Part shown: one piece after another, positions 48,222-58,062 of the stretch
Numbering within the stretch: the first letter of the stretch is position 1
Layout: each line of letters opens with the position of its first letter
The notes under the pieces: generated by a model
What the model was told of the DNA's origin: nothing
Databases searched by the model: none
Seen by the model: the letters and a program-made list of their open reading frames with translations, nothing else
Position numbers and translations under genes: made by a program
Origin: Enterococcus timonensis
GTDB taxonomy: Bacteria > Bacillota > Bacilli > Lactobacillales > Enterococcaceae
Reading direction: 5' to 3'
NCBI RefSeq assembly: GCF_900104595.1
Contig: NZ_FNVY01000004.1
Span: forward strand, 620,001-684,000
Length of the DNA stretch: 64,000 nucleotides

Positions 48222-48262
48222 TGTTTGATGATTCAATTTTAAAAAATTTAGGAGGTTTTTAA

Positions 48263-48817
48263 ATGTCAGTAAAAAGTCCATTTCATTCCACTACTATTTG
48301 TGCCGTGCAAAAAGACGGGCACATCGCCATGGCCGGTGACGGGCAAGTCACCATGGGAGAACAAGTGGTGATGAAAGGTACGGCCAAAAAAGTGCGGCGA
48401 ATTTTTAATAATGAAGTAATTGTCGGTTTTGCCGGCAGTGTCGCGGATGCTTTTACTTTAGAAGAAAAATTCGAAGGAAAACTCAATGAATATAATGGCA
48501 ACTTAACCCGAGCAGCTGTTGAGCTGGCTAAAGAATGGCGGACCCAACAATCGATGCAAAAATTAGAGGCAATGCTTCTAGTCACCAATGGCAAAGAAAT
48601 GTTATTAGTTTCAGGAACGGGTGAAGTTATTACACCAGACGAAGATGGTGTATTAGCCATCGGTTCAGGTGGGAATTTTGCCTTAGCAGCAGCGCGGGCG
48701 ATGAAAAAATTTGGCGCCCCAGATCTTTCGGCCCGAGAAATTGCTGAAGGTGCGTTAAATATCGCTGCGGATATTTGTATTTTTACCAATCACAATATTA
48801 TCGTGGAGGAAATTTAA
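48263..48817 (+). CDS. hslV: HslV (ClpQ) protease subunit
   Basis: Proteasome-like peptidase that works with HslU. The N-terminus reads [13 protein letters not shown]. In relatives the catalytic Thr or Ser is exposed after removal of a short leader, so cleavage before T10 (or a nearby Ser/Thr) is expected. [12 protein letters not shown] and [13 protein letters not shown] are conserved. 184 residues. TAGGAGG precedes the ATG. It directly abuts hslU. Confidence 0.94.
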   Translation: MSVKSPFHSTTICAVQKDGHIAMAGDGQVTMGEQVVMKGTAKKVRRIFNNEVIVGFAGSVADAFTLEEKFEGKLNEYNGNLTRAAVELAKEWRTQQSMQKLEAMLLVTNGKEMLLVSGTGEVITPDEDGVLAIGSGGNFALAAARAMKKFGAPDLSAREIAEGALNIAADICIFTNHNIIVEEI

Positions 48818-50206
48818 ATGTCTGAACAAACACCAAAAGAAATTGTCGTTGAACTTGATCACTATATTGTTGGTCAAAATGAAGCGAAACGTGCGGTAGC
48901 TGTAGCTCTGCGCAATCGTTATCGTCGTTTACAATTAGATACGGAAATGCAAAAAGATGTGACGCCGAAAAATATTTTAATGATTGGACCAACTGGAGTG
49001 GGAAAAACCGAAATCGCCCGCCGGCTTGCTTCTGTTGTGGGCGCGCCATTTGTTAAAGTGGAAGCAACTAAATACACCGAAGTCGGCTACGTAGGTCGTG
49101 ATGTGGAATCTATGGTGCGCGATTTGGTAGAAAATGCGTTGCAAATTGTCAAAAAGCAAAAATATTCTCAAGTCTACGCAAAAGCGCTCCGTCTAGCAAA
49201 TGAACGGCTAGTTAAAGCCCTCGTTCCTGGGATTAAAAAAGAAAAACGCCAAAGTGGCAATCAATTTGAAAACATGATGAATATGTTTAATCAAATGCAA
49301 AAAACAGAAGAACCAGAAGAAATCAACGATTCCATTCGCACCAGTCGCGAAAGTGTGATGGACCAGTTAGAAAAAGGTTTACTAGAAACGCGTGAAGTCA
49401 CTATTGAAGTGCAAGAAATAAAACCAAAAACTAATATGATGAACAATGGCTTAGAACAAATGGGCATTGATTTAGGCGATACTTTGTCGGCTTTAAATCC
49501 CCCTAAAAAAACCAAGCGAACACTGCCGGTCAAAGAGGCGCGGGAAGCATTAATTGTTGAAGAGCAAGATCGTTTAGTCAATACAGCGGACATTAATGCC
49601 GCTGCCGTTGAACTGGCGGAAAACTCAGGCATTATTTTCATCGATGAAATTGATAAAATCACCGCCAAAACTCAACAATCTGGCGAAGTTTCTCGGGAAG
49701 GTGTTCAGCGGGATATTTTACCCATTGTGGAAGGATCAACCGTCAATACAAAATACGGCACGATTGAAACAGACCATGTTTTATTTATTGCTAGTGGGGC
49801 TTTCCACGTGTCCAAACCATCTGATTTGATTCCTGAATTGCAAGGGCGTTTTCCTATTCGCGTCGAGTTAGATGATTTAACAAAAGATGATTTTGTGCGG
49901 ATTTTAACTGAGCCAAAAAATTCTTTGATTCGTCAATATACCGCGCTATTAGCTACGGAAAATGTTAAAATTAAATTTACTAAAGAAGCAATTGATAAAA
50001 TGGCTGAAATTGCCTTTACCGTCAATGCCCATACTGAAAATATTGGTGCCAGACGTTTGCATACGATTTTGGAAAAATTGCTGGAAGAATTATTGTTTGA
50101 AGCTAGCGACATGCAAATGGGTGAAATTTTAATTACCGAAAATTATGTCAACGAAAAATTAGCGACCATCGTCCAAGATGAAGACTTAAGTCGCTTTATT
50201 TTATAA
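48818..50206 (+). CDS. hslU: HslU (ClpY) ATPase subunit
   Basis: AAA+ unfoldase that feeds proteins into HslV. Walker A is GPTGVGKT (57-64), Walker B is IIFIDEIDK near 268-276, and the pore motif follows the first helix region as [11 protein letters not shown]. The intermediate (I) domain is present (about 110-240). It ends DEDLSRFIL, the C-terminal tail that inserts into HslV. 462 residues. The ATG follows the hslV stop with no gap. Confidence 0.96.
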   Translation: MSEQTPKEIVVELDHYIVGQNEAKRAVAVALRNRYRRLQLDTEMQKDVTPKNILMIGPTGVGKTEIARRLASVVGAPFVKVEATKYTEVGYVGRDVESMVRDLVENALQIVKKQKYSQVYAKALRLANERLVKALVPGIKKEKRQSGNQFENMMNMFNQMQKTEEPEEINDSIRTSRESVMDQLEKGLLETREVTIEVQEIKPKTNMMNNGLEQMGIDLGDTLSALNPPKKTKRTLPVKEAREALIVEEQDRLVNTADINAAAVELAENSGIIFIDEIDKITAKTQQSGEVSREGVQRDILPIVEGSTVNTKYGTIETDHVLFIASGAFHVSKPSDLIPELQGRFPIRVELDDLTKDDFVRILTEPKNSLIRQYTALLATENVKIKFTKEAIDKMAEIAFTVNAHTENIGARRLHTILEKLLEELLFEASDMQMGEILITENYVNEKLATIVQDEDLSRFIL

Positions 50207-50226
50207 AATTACTTTGGAGGAAAATA

Positions 50227-51012
50227 ATGACTTTACTAGACAAAATGCGTCAAATGAATGAACTGCTGCAAAAAAATGATAACTTGGAAGTTCATACGGC
50301 ACTTCCTTACAATCATATGGCTCAAGTTTCTGGCGATCTTTTAGATGCCAATTGTTACATTATTGATCAACAAGGTTTGCTCCTCGGGCTCAATGAAGTG
50401 CATGATATTAATAATCAACGGACTAAACAAATGATGGCCACCGGTCAATTTGAAAAAACCTATACGTATGATGTGGATCGCCTGCAAGTAACGCGGGAAA
50501 ATATTCCCATTGATTCTGACTTGACCGCTTTTCCGGTTGAATGGCGGAGTCATTATCCATTTGGCGTGACAACGATTGTGCCTATTTTTGGAGCTGGTCG
50601 TCGTTTAGGAACCATTATTTTAGCTCGGATGCAAGATCGTTTTTCTGAAGATGATTTGGTTTTAGCAGAATATACAGCAACGGTTATCGGGATGCAAATT
50701 TTGTATCAACAATCTAAAGTAATTGAAGCTGATATTCGTCAACAAACCCAAGTCCAAATGGCCCTTTCTACTTTATCTTATAGTGAAATGAAGGCCGTTA
50801 AAGCGATTTTTAAAGCTTTAGATGGTAATGAAGGTCGTTTGACCGCGTCATCGATTGCCGATTCCATTGGGATTACGCGCTCGGTAATCGTCAATGCTTT
50901 GCGAAAATTAGAATCAGCTGGCGTGATTGAATCTCGTTCATTAGGGATGAAAGGGACTTATTTGAAAGTCTTAAATGATCGCTTTATTGCGGAATTAGAC
51001 AAACAATTTTAA
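50227..51012 (+). CDS. codY: Global repressor CodY (GTP and branched-chain amino acid sensor)
   Basis: Transcription regulator that links GTP and isoleucine/valine levels to expression of amino acid synthesis, transport and virulence genes. An N-terminal GAF domain (about 1-155) is joined to a C-terminal winged helix with ASSIADSIGITRSVIVNALRKLESAG. 261 residues, normal. Fourth gene of the xerC-hslVU-codY operon. TTGGAGG precedes the ATG. Confidence 0.97.
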   Translation: MTLLDKMRQMNELLQKNDNLEVHTALPYNHMAQVSGDLLDANCYIIDQQGLLLGLNEVHDINNQRTKQMMATGQFEKTYTYDVDRLQVTRENIPIDSDLTAFPVEWRSHYPFGVTTIVPIFGAGRRLGTIILARMQDRFSEDDLVLAEYTATVIGMQILYQQSKVIEADIRQQTQVQMALSTLSYSEMKAVKAIFKALDGNEGRLTASSIADSIGITRSVIVNALRKLESAGVIESRSLGMKGTYLKVLNDRFIAELDKQF

Positions 51013-51099
51013 TTTAATTATTTTATGGATTCAATCGTTTTACAAGAAGAACTTTATAAAAATAGTTTTACCGGGAAAGATTTAAAAAGGAGTGATTTG

Positions 51100-51972
51100 G
51101 TGATTGTTTTAGAAAATGAGTGGTTGAAAGTTGGCGTAAAGCCAGCCGGTGGGGAACTGACGGAAATTTTCCACAAAAAAAATCAGCTGAACTATTTATT
51201 TGACGGCAATCCGTCATTTTGGTCACGGCAAGCGCCGGTGTTGTTTCCTTTTGTAGGACGCCTAAAAAATGATCAATACCATTATCAAGGGAAAACATAT
51301 CCCATGGGGCAACATGGTTTTGCCCGCGATAAAGTTTTTCAAGTGCAATCACAAACGCAAGAGTCAGTGACTTTGGTTTTAACTGATTCTAAAGAGTCGC
51401 AACAAGTCTATCCCTTTGCTTTTTTTCTAGCGGTCACTTACACCCTTAAAGACGATACGCTAACTGTTGCTTATCAAGTGGCTAATCCAGCCGAAACACC
51501 GCTCTATTTTTCCCTTGGTGCCCATCCGGCTTTTCGGTTGCCACTAGAAGAGAATTTAAGTTTTGAAGATTATTATTTGCAATTTACACCGGCTAAAAGT
51601 CGGCTGGCACTTCCTTTAAATGGTCCTTTTATTGATTATAATCAGCGGACCATTGCCGCCACCAATACGAATATGGCGTTAACTTATGATCTTTTTAAAA
51701 ATGATGCCTTAATTTTTGAAACGAATGGGCCGCAAATGTTTGCGATTGTTAGTGAAAAAAGTGAACATGGGGTCAGTCTCAGTTACGATGGGTTTGATTA
51801 TGTGGGCTTTTGGACGCCATATGGCAAAGATGCACCATTTTTATGTATTGAACCATGGTCTGGATTAGCTGACACTGTTGATACGACTGGTGAGCTGACG
51901 GAAAAATTGGACATTCAAACGTTAGGTGCCAAAGAAACATTTGAAAAATCATTTACACTTCATCTTTTTTAA
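51100..51972 (+). CDS. Aldose 1-epimerase family protein (LacX-like)
   Basis: Galactose mutarotase-like beta-sandwich protein of about 290 residues. GELTEIFHKK, FPFVGRLKNDQY, MGQHGFARDK and SLGAHPAFRLP carry the family's conserved His and Arg residues. FLCIEPWSGLAD closes the site. It probably interconverts anomers of a sugar or sugar phosphate. The frame is open back to ATG 51025, but AAAAAGGAG at 51084-51092 serves GTG 51100 and the length then fits the family. It follows codY without a clear terminator. Confidence 0.88.
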   Translation: MIVLENEWLKVGVKPAGGELTEIFHKKNQLNYLFDGNPSFWSRQAPVLFPFVGRLKNDQYHYQGKTYPMGQHGFARDKVFQVQSQTQESVTLVLTDSKESQQVYPFAFFLAVTYTLKDDTLTVAYQVANPAETPLYFSLGAHPAFRLPLEENLSFEDYYLQFTPAKSRLALPLNGPFIDYNQRTIAATNTNMALTYDLFKNDALIFETNGPQMFAIVSEKSEHGVSLSYDGFDYVGFWTPYGKDAPFLCIEPWSGLADTVDTTGELTEKLDIQTLGAKETFEKSFTLHLF

Positions 51973-51989
51973 GCGGCTAAATTAAATAA

Positions 51990-52040
51990 AAAGAACTGTG
52001 ACAAAAAGATTTCTCTTTTTTATCACAGTTCTTTATTTTA
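51990..52040. terminator. Bidirectional terminator between the epimerase and plsY
   Basis: AAAGAACTGTGA / TCACAGTTCTTT with an inner AAAAAGA / TCTTTTT, flanked by A-rich and T-rich runs. It serves both converging genes. Confidence 0.88.
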
Positions 52041-52667
52041 TTTTTTTTTTGGAAATAAACCAAACGGCACTCGATTTTCAGTTCCATTTTTAATACGGGC
52101 GATATTGTCCTTGTGGCGAATAATAATAAAAAGGGCGATAAGGAAAATCACACCGGTTAAAAACCAATCTTGTTGGGGCAAAATCACCGGCGCGATTAAA
52201 GGTAAAATCATCGTGGAAACAAAGACTAGGACAGCGGTAATCATACTAGATAAAGAAACAGTAGAAGTTAAAAATAAAATGATTATAAACAGCAGCAAGG
52301 AAAAAAAGAAAAATGGTGGATAATAACCTAGCAAAATTCCGCCAGAAGTGGCGACGGCTTTGCCACCTTTAAAGCCGGCAAAAATCGGAAAAGTATGACC
52401 TAAAATAGCGGCCAGCCCAAACCATAAAGGATTAATAGCCAGCCCGAAGTAAATGGGAATCATCGTCGCAACCGTTCCTTTTAAGATATCCAAAATAAAA
52501 ACGACGATGCCAGCTTTTTTTCCTAAGACGCGAAAAGTATTGGTGGTCCCCATATTGCCAGAACCAAAGTCTCGCAAATCCTTTTTAAAAAAAAGTTTGC
52601 CAATCCAGACGCCATTTGGAATCGATCCGATTAAATAAGCGACAATCAATAAAATAAAAATTTTCAT
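52038..52667 (-). CDS. plsY: Glycerol-3-phosphate acyltransferase PlsY
   Basis: Membrane enzyme that transfers the acyl group of acyl-phosphate to glycerol-3-phosphate, the first step of phospholipid synthesis. It has several membrane helices. The conserved motifs are GSGNMGTTNTFR, GHTFPIFAGFKGGKAVAT and HKDNIARIKNGTE. 209 residues. GAAGGTG precedes the ATG. Divergent from parE, as in other Firmicutes. Confidence 0.95.
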   Translation of the reverse strand: MKIFILLIVAYLIGSIPNGVWIGKLFFKKDLRDFGSGNMGTTNTFRVLGKKAGIVVFILDILKGTVATMIPIYFGLAINPLWFGLAAILGHTFPIFAGFKGGKAVATSGGILLGYYPPFFFFSLLLFIIILFLTSTVSLSSMITAVLVFVSTMILPLIAPVILPQQDWFLTGVIFLIALFIIIRHKDNIARIKNGTENRVPFGLFPKKK

Positions 52668-52702
52668 TATGCACCTTCAAAGTTTAAATTTATCACTTTC
52701 TA

Positions 52703-52711
52703 AGTGTACCA
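52703..52711 (-). promoter_or_regulatory. Extended -10 promoter of plsY
   Basis: Minus strand TGGTACACT about 36 bases upstream of the plsY ATG. No good -35 is visible. Confidence 0.5.
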
Positions 52712-52770
52712 TAGCAGACTACCGAGAACGCAATTTTTTTTATTTTCGCGGTCTTTTTTGCTAGAATTAT

Positions 52771-52799
52771 TTGACTAACGATTAAAAAACCGCTATTGT
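52771..52799 (+). promoter_or_regulatory. Promoter of parE-parC
   Basis: TTGACT (52771-52776), a 17-base spacer and TATTGT (52794-52799), about 70 bases upstream of the parE start. Confidence 0.6.
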
Positions 52800-52868
52800 C
52801 TTAAAAGATACAATGTTCATTTTTGTTGGTTTTATTTAACAAAAATCATACATAAAGGAGTAGAGTTC

Positions 52869-55118
52869 GTGGTAAAAAAGCAAACATATAATGATGATTC
52901 CATTCAAGTACTAGAAGGACTAACGGCAGTCAGAAAACGGCCGGGTATGTATATCGGTTCCACCGATTCAAAAGGACTCCACCATCTTGTTTATGAAATT
53001 GTCGACAATGCTGTCGATGAAGCACTTTCTGGGTTTGGGGATAAAATTGCGGTCACAATTTATCCAGACGGTTCTTTAGGCGTGCAAGATTTTGGCCGGG
53101 GAATGCCCACAGGAATGCACGCTTCCGGGATTCCTACTGTCGAAGTCATTTTTACCATTTTACATGCGGGGGGCAAATTTGGCCAAGGCGGCTATAAAAC
53201 TTCCGGTGGACTGCATGGCGTTGGTGCCAGTGTCGTCAATGCTTTATCTAGCTGGTTAAAAGTAAAAATTGTTCGTGATGGCACTTTATATGAAGAAAAT
53301 TTTGTTAATGGTGGCAAGCCAAAAGGAACCTTAAAAAAAATTGGCAAAACAAAAAATCCTGAAGGTACTGAAGTTATTTTCATGCCGGATAAAGAAATTT
53401 TTTCTACTACCAAATTTTCCTTTGAAACGTTAACGGAACGTTTGCGGGAGTCGGCCTTTTTACTGAAAGGCGTGACGATTACTTTAACGGATTTAAGAGG
53501 CGAGGAAAAAGTCGAAGAAGTTTTTCATTTTGATGAAGGCTTAAAAGAATTTGTCGCTTATTTAAATGAAGAAAAAGATGCGTTAACGCCGGTGATTTAT
53601 TTTGACGGGGAAAAAGATGGCATTGAAGTAGAGTGTGCCCTTGAATATAATGATGGCTACTCGGAAACGGTTTTGAGTTTTGTTAATAATGTGCGCACTA
53701 AAGATGGCGGGACTCATGAAGCTGGGATGAAGACGGCTTTGACGCGATCTTTTAATGACTACGCCCGGAAATCTAATTTACTTAAAGAAAAAGATAAAAA
53801 TCTTGAAGGTAGCGATTTTCGTGAAGGACTCACCGGTGTCTTATCGATTCGTGTGCCAGAGCAATTATTACAATTTGAAGGGCAAACGAAAGAAAAACTA
53901 GGCACTCCTATTGCCCGGTCTGTAGTGGATAATGTTTTAGGGGAGCAATTGAGTTTTTATTTGCAAGAAAATGGCGATGTTGCCCAAATGCTAGTCAAAA
54001 AAGCCTTGAAAGCACGAGAAGCACGAGTAGCGGCTCGTAAAGCGCGGGAAGAAAGCCGCAGTGGGAAAAAGCGCAACAAAGGAGAATCCCTCCTTTCGGG
54101 AAAATTAACACCCGCTCAATCAAAAAATCCGAAACGCAATGAACTCTTTTTAGTGGAAGGAGATTCCGCCGGCGGTTCAGCTAAACAAGGACGCGATCGG
54201 AAATTCCAAGCCATTTTACCTTTACGAGGAAAAGTTATTAACACGGAAAAAGCGAAACTTGCCGATATTTTAAAAAATGAAGAAATCAATACAATGATTT
54301 ACACGATTGGCGCAGGTGTCGGGGCAGAATTTTCGGCTGACGATTCTAATTACGATAAAGTGATTATTATGACCGATGCCGATACCGATGGCGCTCATAT
54401 TCAAGTTTTGCTGCTGACTTTTTTCTATCGTTATATGAAACCACTCATTGAAGCTGGAAAAATTTATATTGCGCTGCCGCCTTTATACAAAGTGCAAAAA
54501 GGCACCGGGAAAAAATCAGTCATTGAATATGCTTGGACCGATGAAGAATTAGCTAAGATTACCGAAAAACTCGGCACAAATTATATGTTGCAACGTTACA
54601 AAGGTTTAGGGGAAATGAATGCTGACCAACTGTGGGAAACCACGATGGACCCTGAGACGAGAACTTTAATTCGCGTTCGGATTGACGATGCTGCCAAAGC
54701 CGAGCGCCGAGTGACCACCTTAATGGGTGACAAAGTTGAACCTCGCCGTAAATGGATTGAAAGTCATGTCGCTTTTACGTTGGAAGAGGAAGGTTCTATT
54801 TTAGAAAACCAAGAAGAGCTTGCTTACACAGATGAAGAAGAGATTGTTGAGACAGCTTTAGAACATCAAGAAGACGTTAAAGAGCAAGCAGCATTAGTTG
54901 ACGAAGAAAAAATAGTTGAAAAAAAAGCCGAAATTCTAATTGAAAAAAGCGATCATCAATTGGATTTTTCAACAACTAAAAAAGAAAACAAAAATAAAAA
55001 ACAAGCACCAAAAATAACGACAACCAAAAAAGATCCGGAAAAAGCAGCGCAAAATAAAAATGTCGCCCCAAGTGATTTTGAATCTTTTTCTTTATTTGAT
55101 TTTGAAGGGGAGGAATAA
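52869..55118 (+). CDS. parE: DNA topoisomerase IV subunit B with a long charged tail
   Basis: ATPase subunit of topoisomerase IV, which unlinks daughter chromosomes. It has a GHKL ATPase domain (EIVDNAVDEALSG; GGLHGVGASVVNALS), a transducer, then TOPRIM motifs EGDSAGGSAKQGRD and DADTDGAH. The conserved part ends soon after RRKWIE (626-631). About 105 further residues form an acidic then Lys-rich tail, ending SFSLFDFEGEE. SLFDF is identical to the C-terminal clamp-binding end of PolC in this window. The total of 749 residues is longer than I expect for Firmicute ParE (about 650-690). Start GTG 52869 after AAAGGAG. parC follows after 2 bases. Confidence 0.95.
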   Translation: MVKKQTYNDDSIQVLEGLTAVRKRPGMYIGSTDSKGLHHLVYEIVDNAVDEALSGFGDKIAVTIYPDGSLGVQDFGRGMPTGMHASGIPTVEVIFTILHAGGKFGQGGYKTSGGLHGVGASVVNALSSWLKVKIVRDGTLYEENFVNGGKPKGTLKKIGKTKNPEGTEVIFMPDKEIFSTTKFSFETLTERLRESAFLLKGVTITLTDLRGEEKVEEVFHFDEGLKEFVAYLNEEKDALTPVIYFDGEKDGIEVECALEYNDGYSETVLSFVNNVRTKDGGTHEAGMKTALTRSFNDYARKSNLLKEKDKNLEGSDFREGLTGVLSIRVPEQLLQFEGQTKEKLGTPIARSVVDNVLGEQLSFYLQENGDVAQMLVKKALKAREARVAARKAREESRSGKKRNKGESLLSGKLTPAQSKNPKRNELFLVEGDSAGGSAKQGRDRKFQAILPLRGKVINTEKAKLADILKNEEINTMIYTIGAGVGAEFSADDSNYDKVIIMTDADTDGAHIQVLLLTFFYRYMKPLIEAGKIYIALPPLYKVQKGTGKKSVIEYAWTDEELAKITEKLGTNYMLQRYKGLGEMNADQLWETTMDPETRTLIRVRIDDAAKAERRVTTLMGDKVEPRRKWIESHVAFTLEEEGSILENQEELAYTDEEEIVETALEHQEDVKEQAALVDEEKIVEKKAEILIEKSDHQLDFSTTKKENKNKKQAPKITTTKKDPEKAAQNKNVAPSDFESFSLFDFEGEE

Positions 55119-55120
55119 AT

Positions 55121-57601
55121 GTGGCACATCCGATTAAAGAATTAACTTTAGAAGATGTTATGGGAGATCGCTTCGGGCGGTACTCTAAATATATTATTCA
55201 AGAACGGGCTTTACCTGACATTCGTGACGGTTTAAAACCGGTGCAACGTCGGATTTTATTTGCCATGCACCAAGATGGAAACACTCATGATAAAGCATTT
55301 CGTAAATCCGCTAAATCCGTGGGAAATATTATGGGGAATTTTCATCCCCATGGTGACTCCTCGATTTATGAGGCGATGGTTCGGATGAGTCAAGATTGGA
55401 AGTTGCGGGAAACTTTAATTGAAATGCACGGTAATAACGGATCAATGGATGGCGATTCTCCAGCGGCGATGCGTTACACAGAAGCGCGTTTATCAAAACT
55501 TGCCGATGAACTGTTAAATGATATCGACAAAGAAACAGTGGAACTTGTTTGGAACTTTGATGACACGGAAAAAGAACCGACTGTTTTACCAGCGGCTTTT
55601 CCTAATTTATTAGTCAATGGTTCAACAGGAATTTCAGCCGGTTACGCCACTGAAATTCCCACTCACAATTTAGGTGAAGTAATCGATGGCACGGTTTATT
55701 TATTAGATCATCCCGATGCTTCTTTAGAAAAATTATTGCAATTTATTCCTGGTCCCGATTTTCCAACCGGGGGTATTTTGCAAGGGAAAAAAGAATTACA
55801 ACAGGCTTATGAAACAGGACGAGGCAAAGCCATTTTGCGTTCAGTAACCGCCATTGAAAGTATTAAAGGCGCCAAAGAGCAAATTGTCATTACTGAAATT
55901 CCTTATGAAGTAAATAAAGCCCAACTAGTTAAGAAGATGGATGAAGTCCGCCTCAATAAAAAAGTTGAAGGTATTGCTGAAGTTCGTGACGAAAGTGACC
56001 GGACCGGCTTACGGATTGTTGTGGAGCTGAAAAAAGAAGCCAATGCTAACGGCATTCTTAATTTTTTATTGAAGAATACCGATTTGCAAATTAATTATAA
56101 TTTCAATATGGTAGCTATCGATGAAAAAGCACCAAAACAAGTGGGCTTGCAAAAAATGTTGGCCAGTTACATCAAGCATCGCCGAGAGGTCATTAAACGC
56201 CGCAGTCAATTTGATTTGGAAAAATATCAAAAACGGCAACATATTGTAGCAGGGTTAATGAAGGCCTTGTCGATTTTAGATGAAGTGATTGCTATAATTC
56301 GTAATTCTAATGACAAAAAAAATGCCAAAGAGAATTTAATTAGCGAATTTCAATTTACAGAAGCGCAAGCTGAAGCAATTGTTACTATGATGCTGTATCG
56401 TTTAACTAATACCGATATCACGATGCTGCAACAAGAAGACCATCAATTGCAGGAAAATATTTCGGCTTTGCAATTAATTTTAAACGACCAAAGTCAATTG
56501 GATAGTGTCTTGAAAAAAGAATTGAAACAATTGAAAAAAAATTATGCGACTCCTCGCTTAACTAAAATCGAAGCTGAAATTTCCGAAATTAAAATTGAAA
56601 CGGAAGTCTTAATCCCGTCTGAAAAAGTGATGGTAGTAGTAAGTAGAGAAGGGTACATCAAACGCAGCTCCTTGCGCAGTTATGCCGCTTCAAAATTAAG
56701 TGAACTAGGATTAAAAGAAGGCGACAGTTTATTATTTAGCCAAGTGGCAAATACCCGTGATCATTTACTTTTATTTACGACTCACGGCAATGTAATTTAT
56801 CGCCCAGTCTTTGAACTGCCAGACCTTAAATGGAAAGACTTAGGAGAACATATTTCCCAAACGATTAATGGCCTTTCCCTGGACGAAAAAATTATTGCTA
56901 GTTTCGTCTACGAAACGATAAGCGATCAATCTTTTGTCTTCTTTACTAAAAATGGAATGATTAAACAAACATTACTCAGTGAGTTTGCCCCTTGGCGCGG
57001 GTACAAGTCAAAAAGTACCATGGGTATGAAGCTAAAAGGAAAAGATGAGCTGATCAATGTTTTACTGACCCCAACAGATTTGTCCGATGTCTTTTTAATT
57101 AGTCACCGTGGATTTGCATTACGCTACAGTCTTAGTGAAGTTCCGGTGGTCGGTGCCAAAGCTGCCGGTGTGAAATCAATGAATTTAAAAGAAGAAGATC
57201 AAGTAATCAATGGACAGTTGGTAGATCACGAAGGGGACACGCCCATTTTTCTAGTCACCCAACGTGGATCAGTTAAAAAATTCCTGGCACAAATTCTTGA
57301 ACCGTTAACCCGAGCTAAACGCGGGGTAATGATTCTAAAAGAACTGAAAGGAAATCCCCATCGAGTAGTTTACTTTAACCGTTTAGATAGCAATCAAGTG
57401 CAACAAACGTTTGTTTTAACTTCTGCTAAAGGGACGCAAGTAGAAGTTGTTGCCCAAGAGTTAATCTTCTCTGATCGCTTAAGTAACGGCAGCTTTGTCA
57501 TGGATGAAAAACAAGTCGGTCCGGTGATTAATGTCGAAGAAATCATGACCATCCAAAACTTAAATGAAGCTAATTCTGGCGATGATTCACTAAAAGAATA
57601 A
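55121..57601 (+). CDS. parC: DNA topoisomerase IV subunit A
   Basis: DNA-breaking subunit. The active tyrosine is Tyr119 in AAMRYTEARLS. The quinolone-resistance-determining region reads HPHGDSSIYE, with Ser80 and Glu84, the sensitive wild-type residues at these two sites. The C-terminal beta-pinwheel follows (about 500-800). 826 residues, normal. The start is GTG 55121 behind GGGGAGGA; an ATG two bases earlier is out of frame. Ends before a strong terminator. Confidence 0.96.
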   Translation: MAHPIKELTLEDVMGDRFGRYSKYIIQERALPDIRDGLKPVQRRILFAMHQDGNTHDKAFRKSAKSVGNIMGNFHPHGDSSIYEAMVRMSQDWKLRETLIEMHGNNGSMDGDSPAAMRYTEARLSKLADELLNDIDKETVELVWNFDDTEKEPTVLPAAFPNLLVNGSTGISAGYATEIPTHNLGEVIDGTVYLLDHPDASLEKLLQFIPGPDFPTGGILQGKKELQQAYETGRGKAILRSVTAIESIKGAKEQIVITEIPYEVNKAQLVKKMDEVRLNKKVEGIAEVRDESDRTGLRIVVELKKEANANGILNFLLKNTDLQINYNFNMVAIDEKAPKQVGLQKMLASYIKHRREVIKRRSQFDLEKYQKRQHIVAGLMKALSILDEVIAIIRNSNDKKNAKENLISEFQFTEAQAEAIVTMMLYRLTNTDITMLQQEDHQLQENISALQLILNDQSQLDSVLKKELKQLKKNYATPRLTKIEAEISEIKIETEVLIPSEKVMVVVSREGYIKRSSLRSYAASKLSELGLKEGDSLLFSQVANTRDHLLLFTTHGNVIYRPVFELPDLKWKDLGEHISQTINGLSLDEKIIASFVYETISDQSFVFFTKNGMIKQTLLSEFAPWRGYKSKSTMGMKLKGKDELINVLLTPTDLSDVFLISHRGFALRYSLSEVPVVGAKAAGVKSMNLKEEDQVINGQLVDHEGDTPIFLVTQRGSVKKFLAQILEPLTRAKRGVMILKELKGNPHRVVYFNRLDSNQVQQTFVLTSAKGTQVEVVAQELIFSDRLSNGSFVMDEKQVGPVINVEEIMTIQNLNEANSGDDSLKE

Positions 57602-57614
57602 TAGAATTTTAACG

Positions 57615-57643
57615 GAACCACCTAAATTTAGGTGGTTCTTTTT
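57615..57643 (+). terminator. Terminator of parE-parC
   Basis: A perfect palindrome with 12-bp arms GAACCACCTAAA / TTTAGGTGGTTC (57615-57638), then TTTTT. Confidence 0.9.
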
Positions 57644-57978
57644 AATTAAGTAACAAACTTAGTGAAGGAATTCGCCATTTTTCACCAACTGTACTCTTAA
57701 AACTAATACAGTTATCTAAAAAATGAGTACAATTGATTTAAATGACTCACTTTAGTGGACGTATTTTTCAAAAAAAACGATCTGTTGTAGAAAAATCAGT
57801 AAAAAATGCTCTGTTTTAGTACAACAAATCGAAAATTCGGCTTGCCAAAATCTTAAGAAATTGCTAAAAGTTTAATAATGTTCACAGACTTCACAATAGT
57901 AAATCGTTGATACAACAAGGTTTAACAAAAATTAATAGCCGAACTTGAAAAAAAATTTACAAACTGAACGACTTTAGC

Positions 57979-58006
57979 TTGCATTCCTTTTCGGTTGTGT
58001 TATACT
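57979..58006 (+). promoter_or_regulatory. Promoter of pflB
   Basis: TTGCAT (57979-57984), a 16-base spacer and TATACT (58001-58006) with a TGT extension. Predicted leader of about 50 bases ending in GAGGAGG. Confidence 0.7.
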
Positions 58007-58062
58007 TTATTCGTAAACCTGTTACATATGAGTGATCATAATTATTTGAGGAGGTCTCATGA

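Larger units (their letters stand above)
57602..58062 (+). other. Gene-free region upstream of pflB with several inverted repeats
   Basis: The only stretch over 300 bases without a gene. After the parC terminator it is AT-rich and has no convincing coding frame. It holds AACTGTA / TACAGTT (57687-57693, 57707-57713), TGTACTC / GAGTACA (57690-57696, 57725-57731) and TGTTGTA / TACAACA (57783-57789, 57820-57826). The word AGTACAA occurs twice (57727 and 57818). The pflB promoter lies at its right end. These may be regulator sites or, if transcribed, alternative RNA stems. Confidence 0.6.

Noticed and set aside
55375-55500. Quinolone-resistance changes in ParC
   Set aside because: Ser80 and Glu84 are the sensitive residues; no known resistance change is present at these two sites.
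57880-57905. A possible Rex operator near pflB (TTCACAA half-site)
   Set aside because: Only one half matches; the left half TGTTCAC does not resemble TTGTGAA at the needed spacing.
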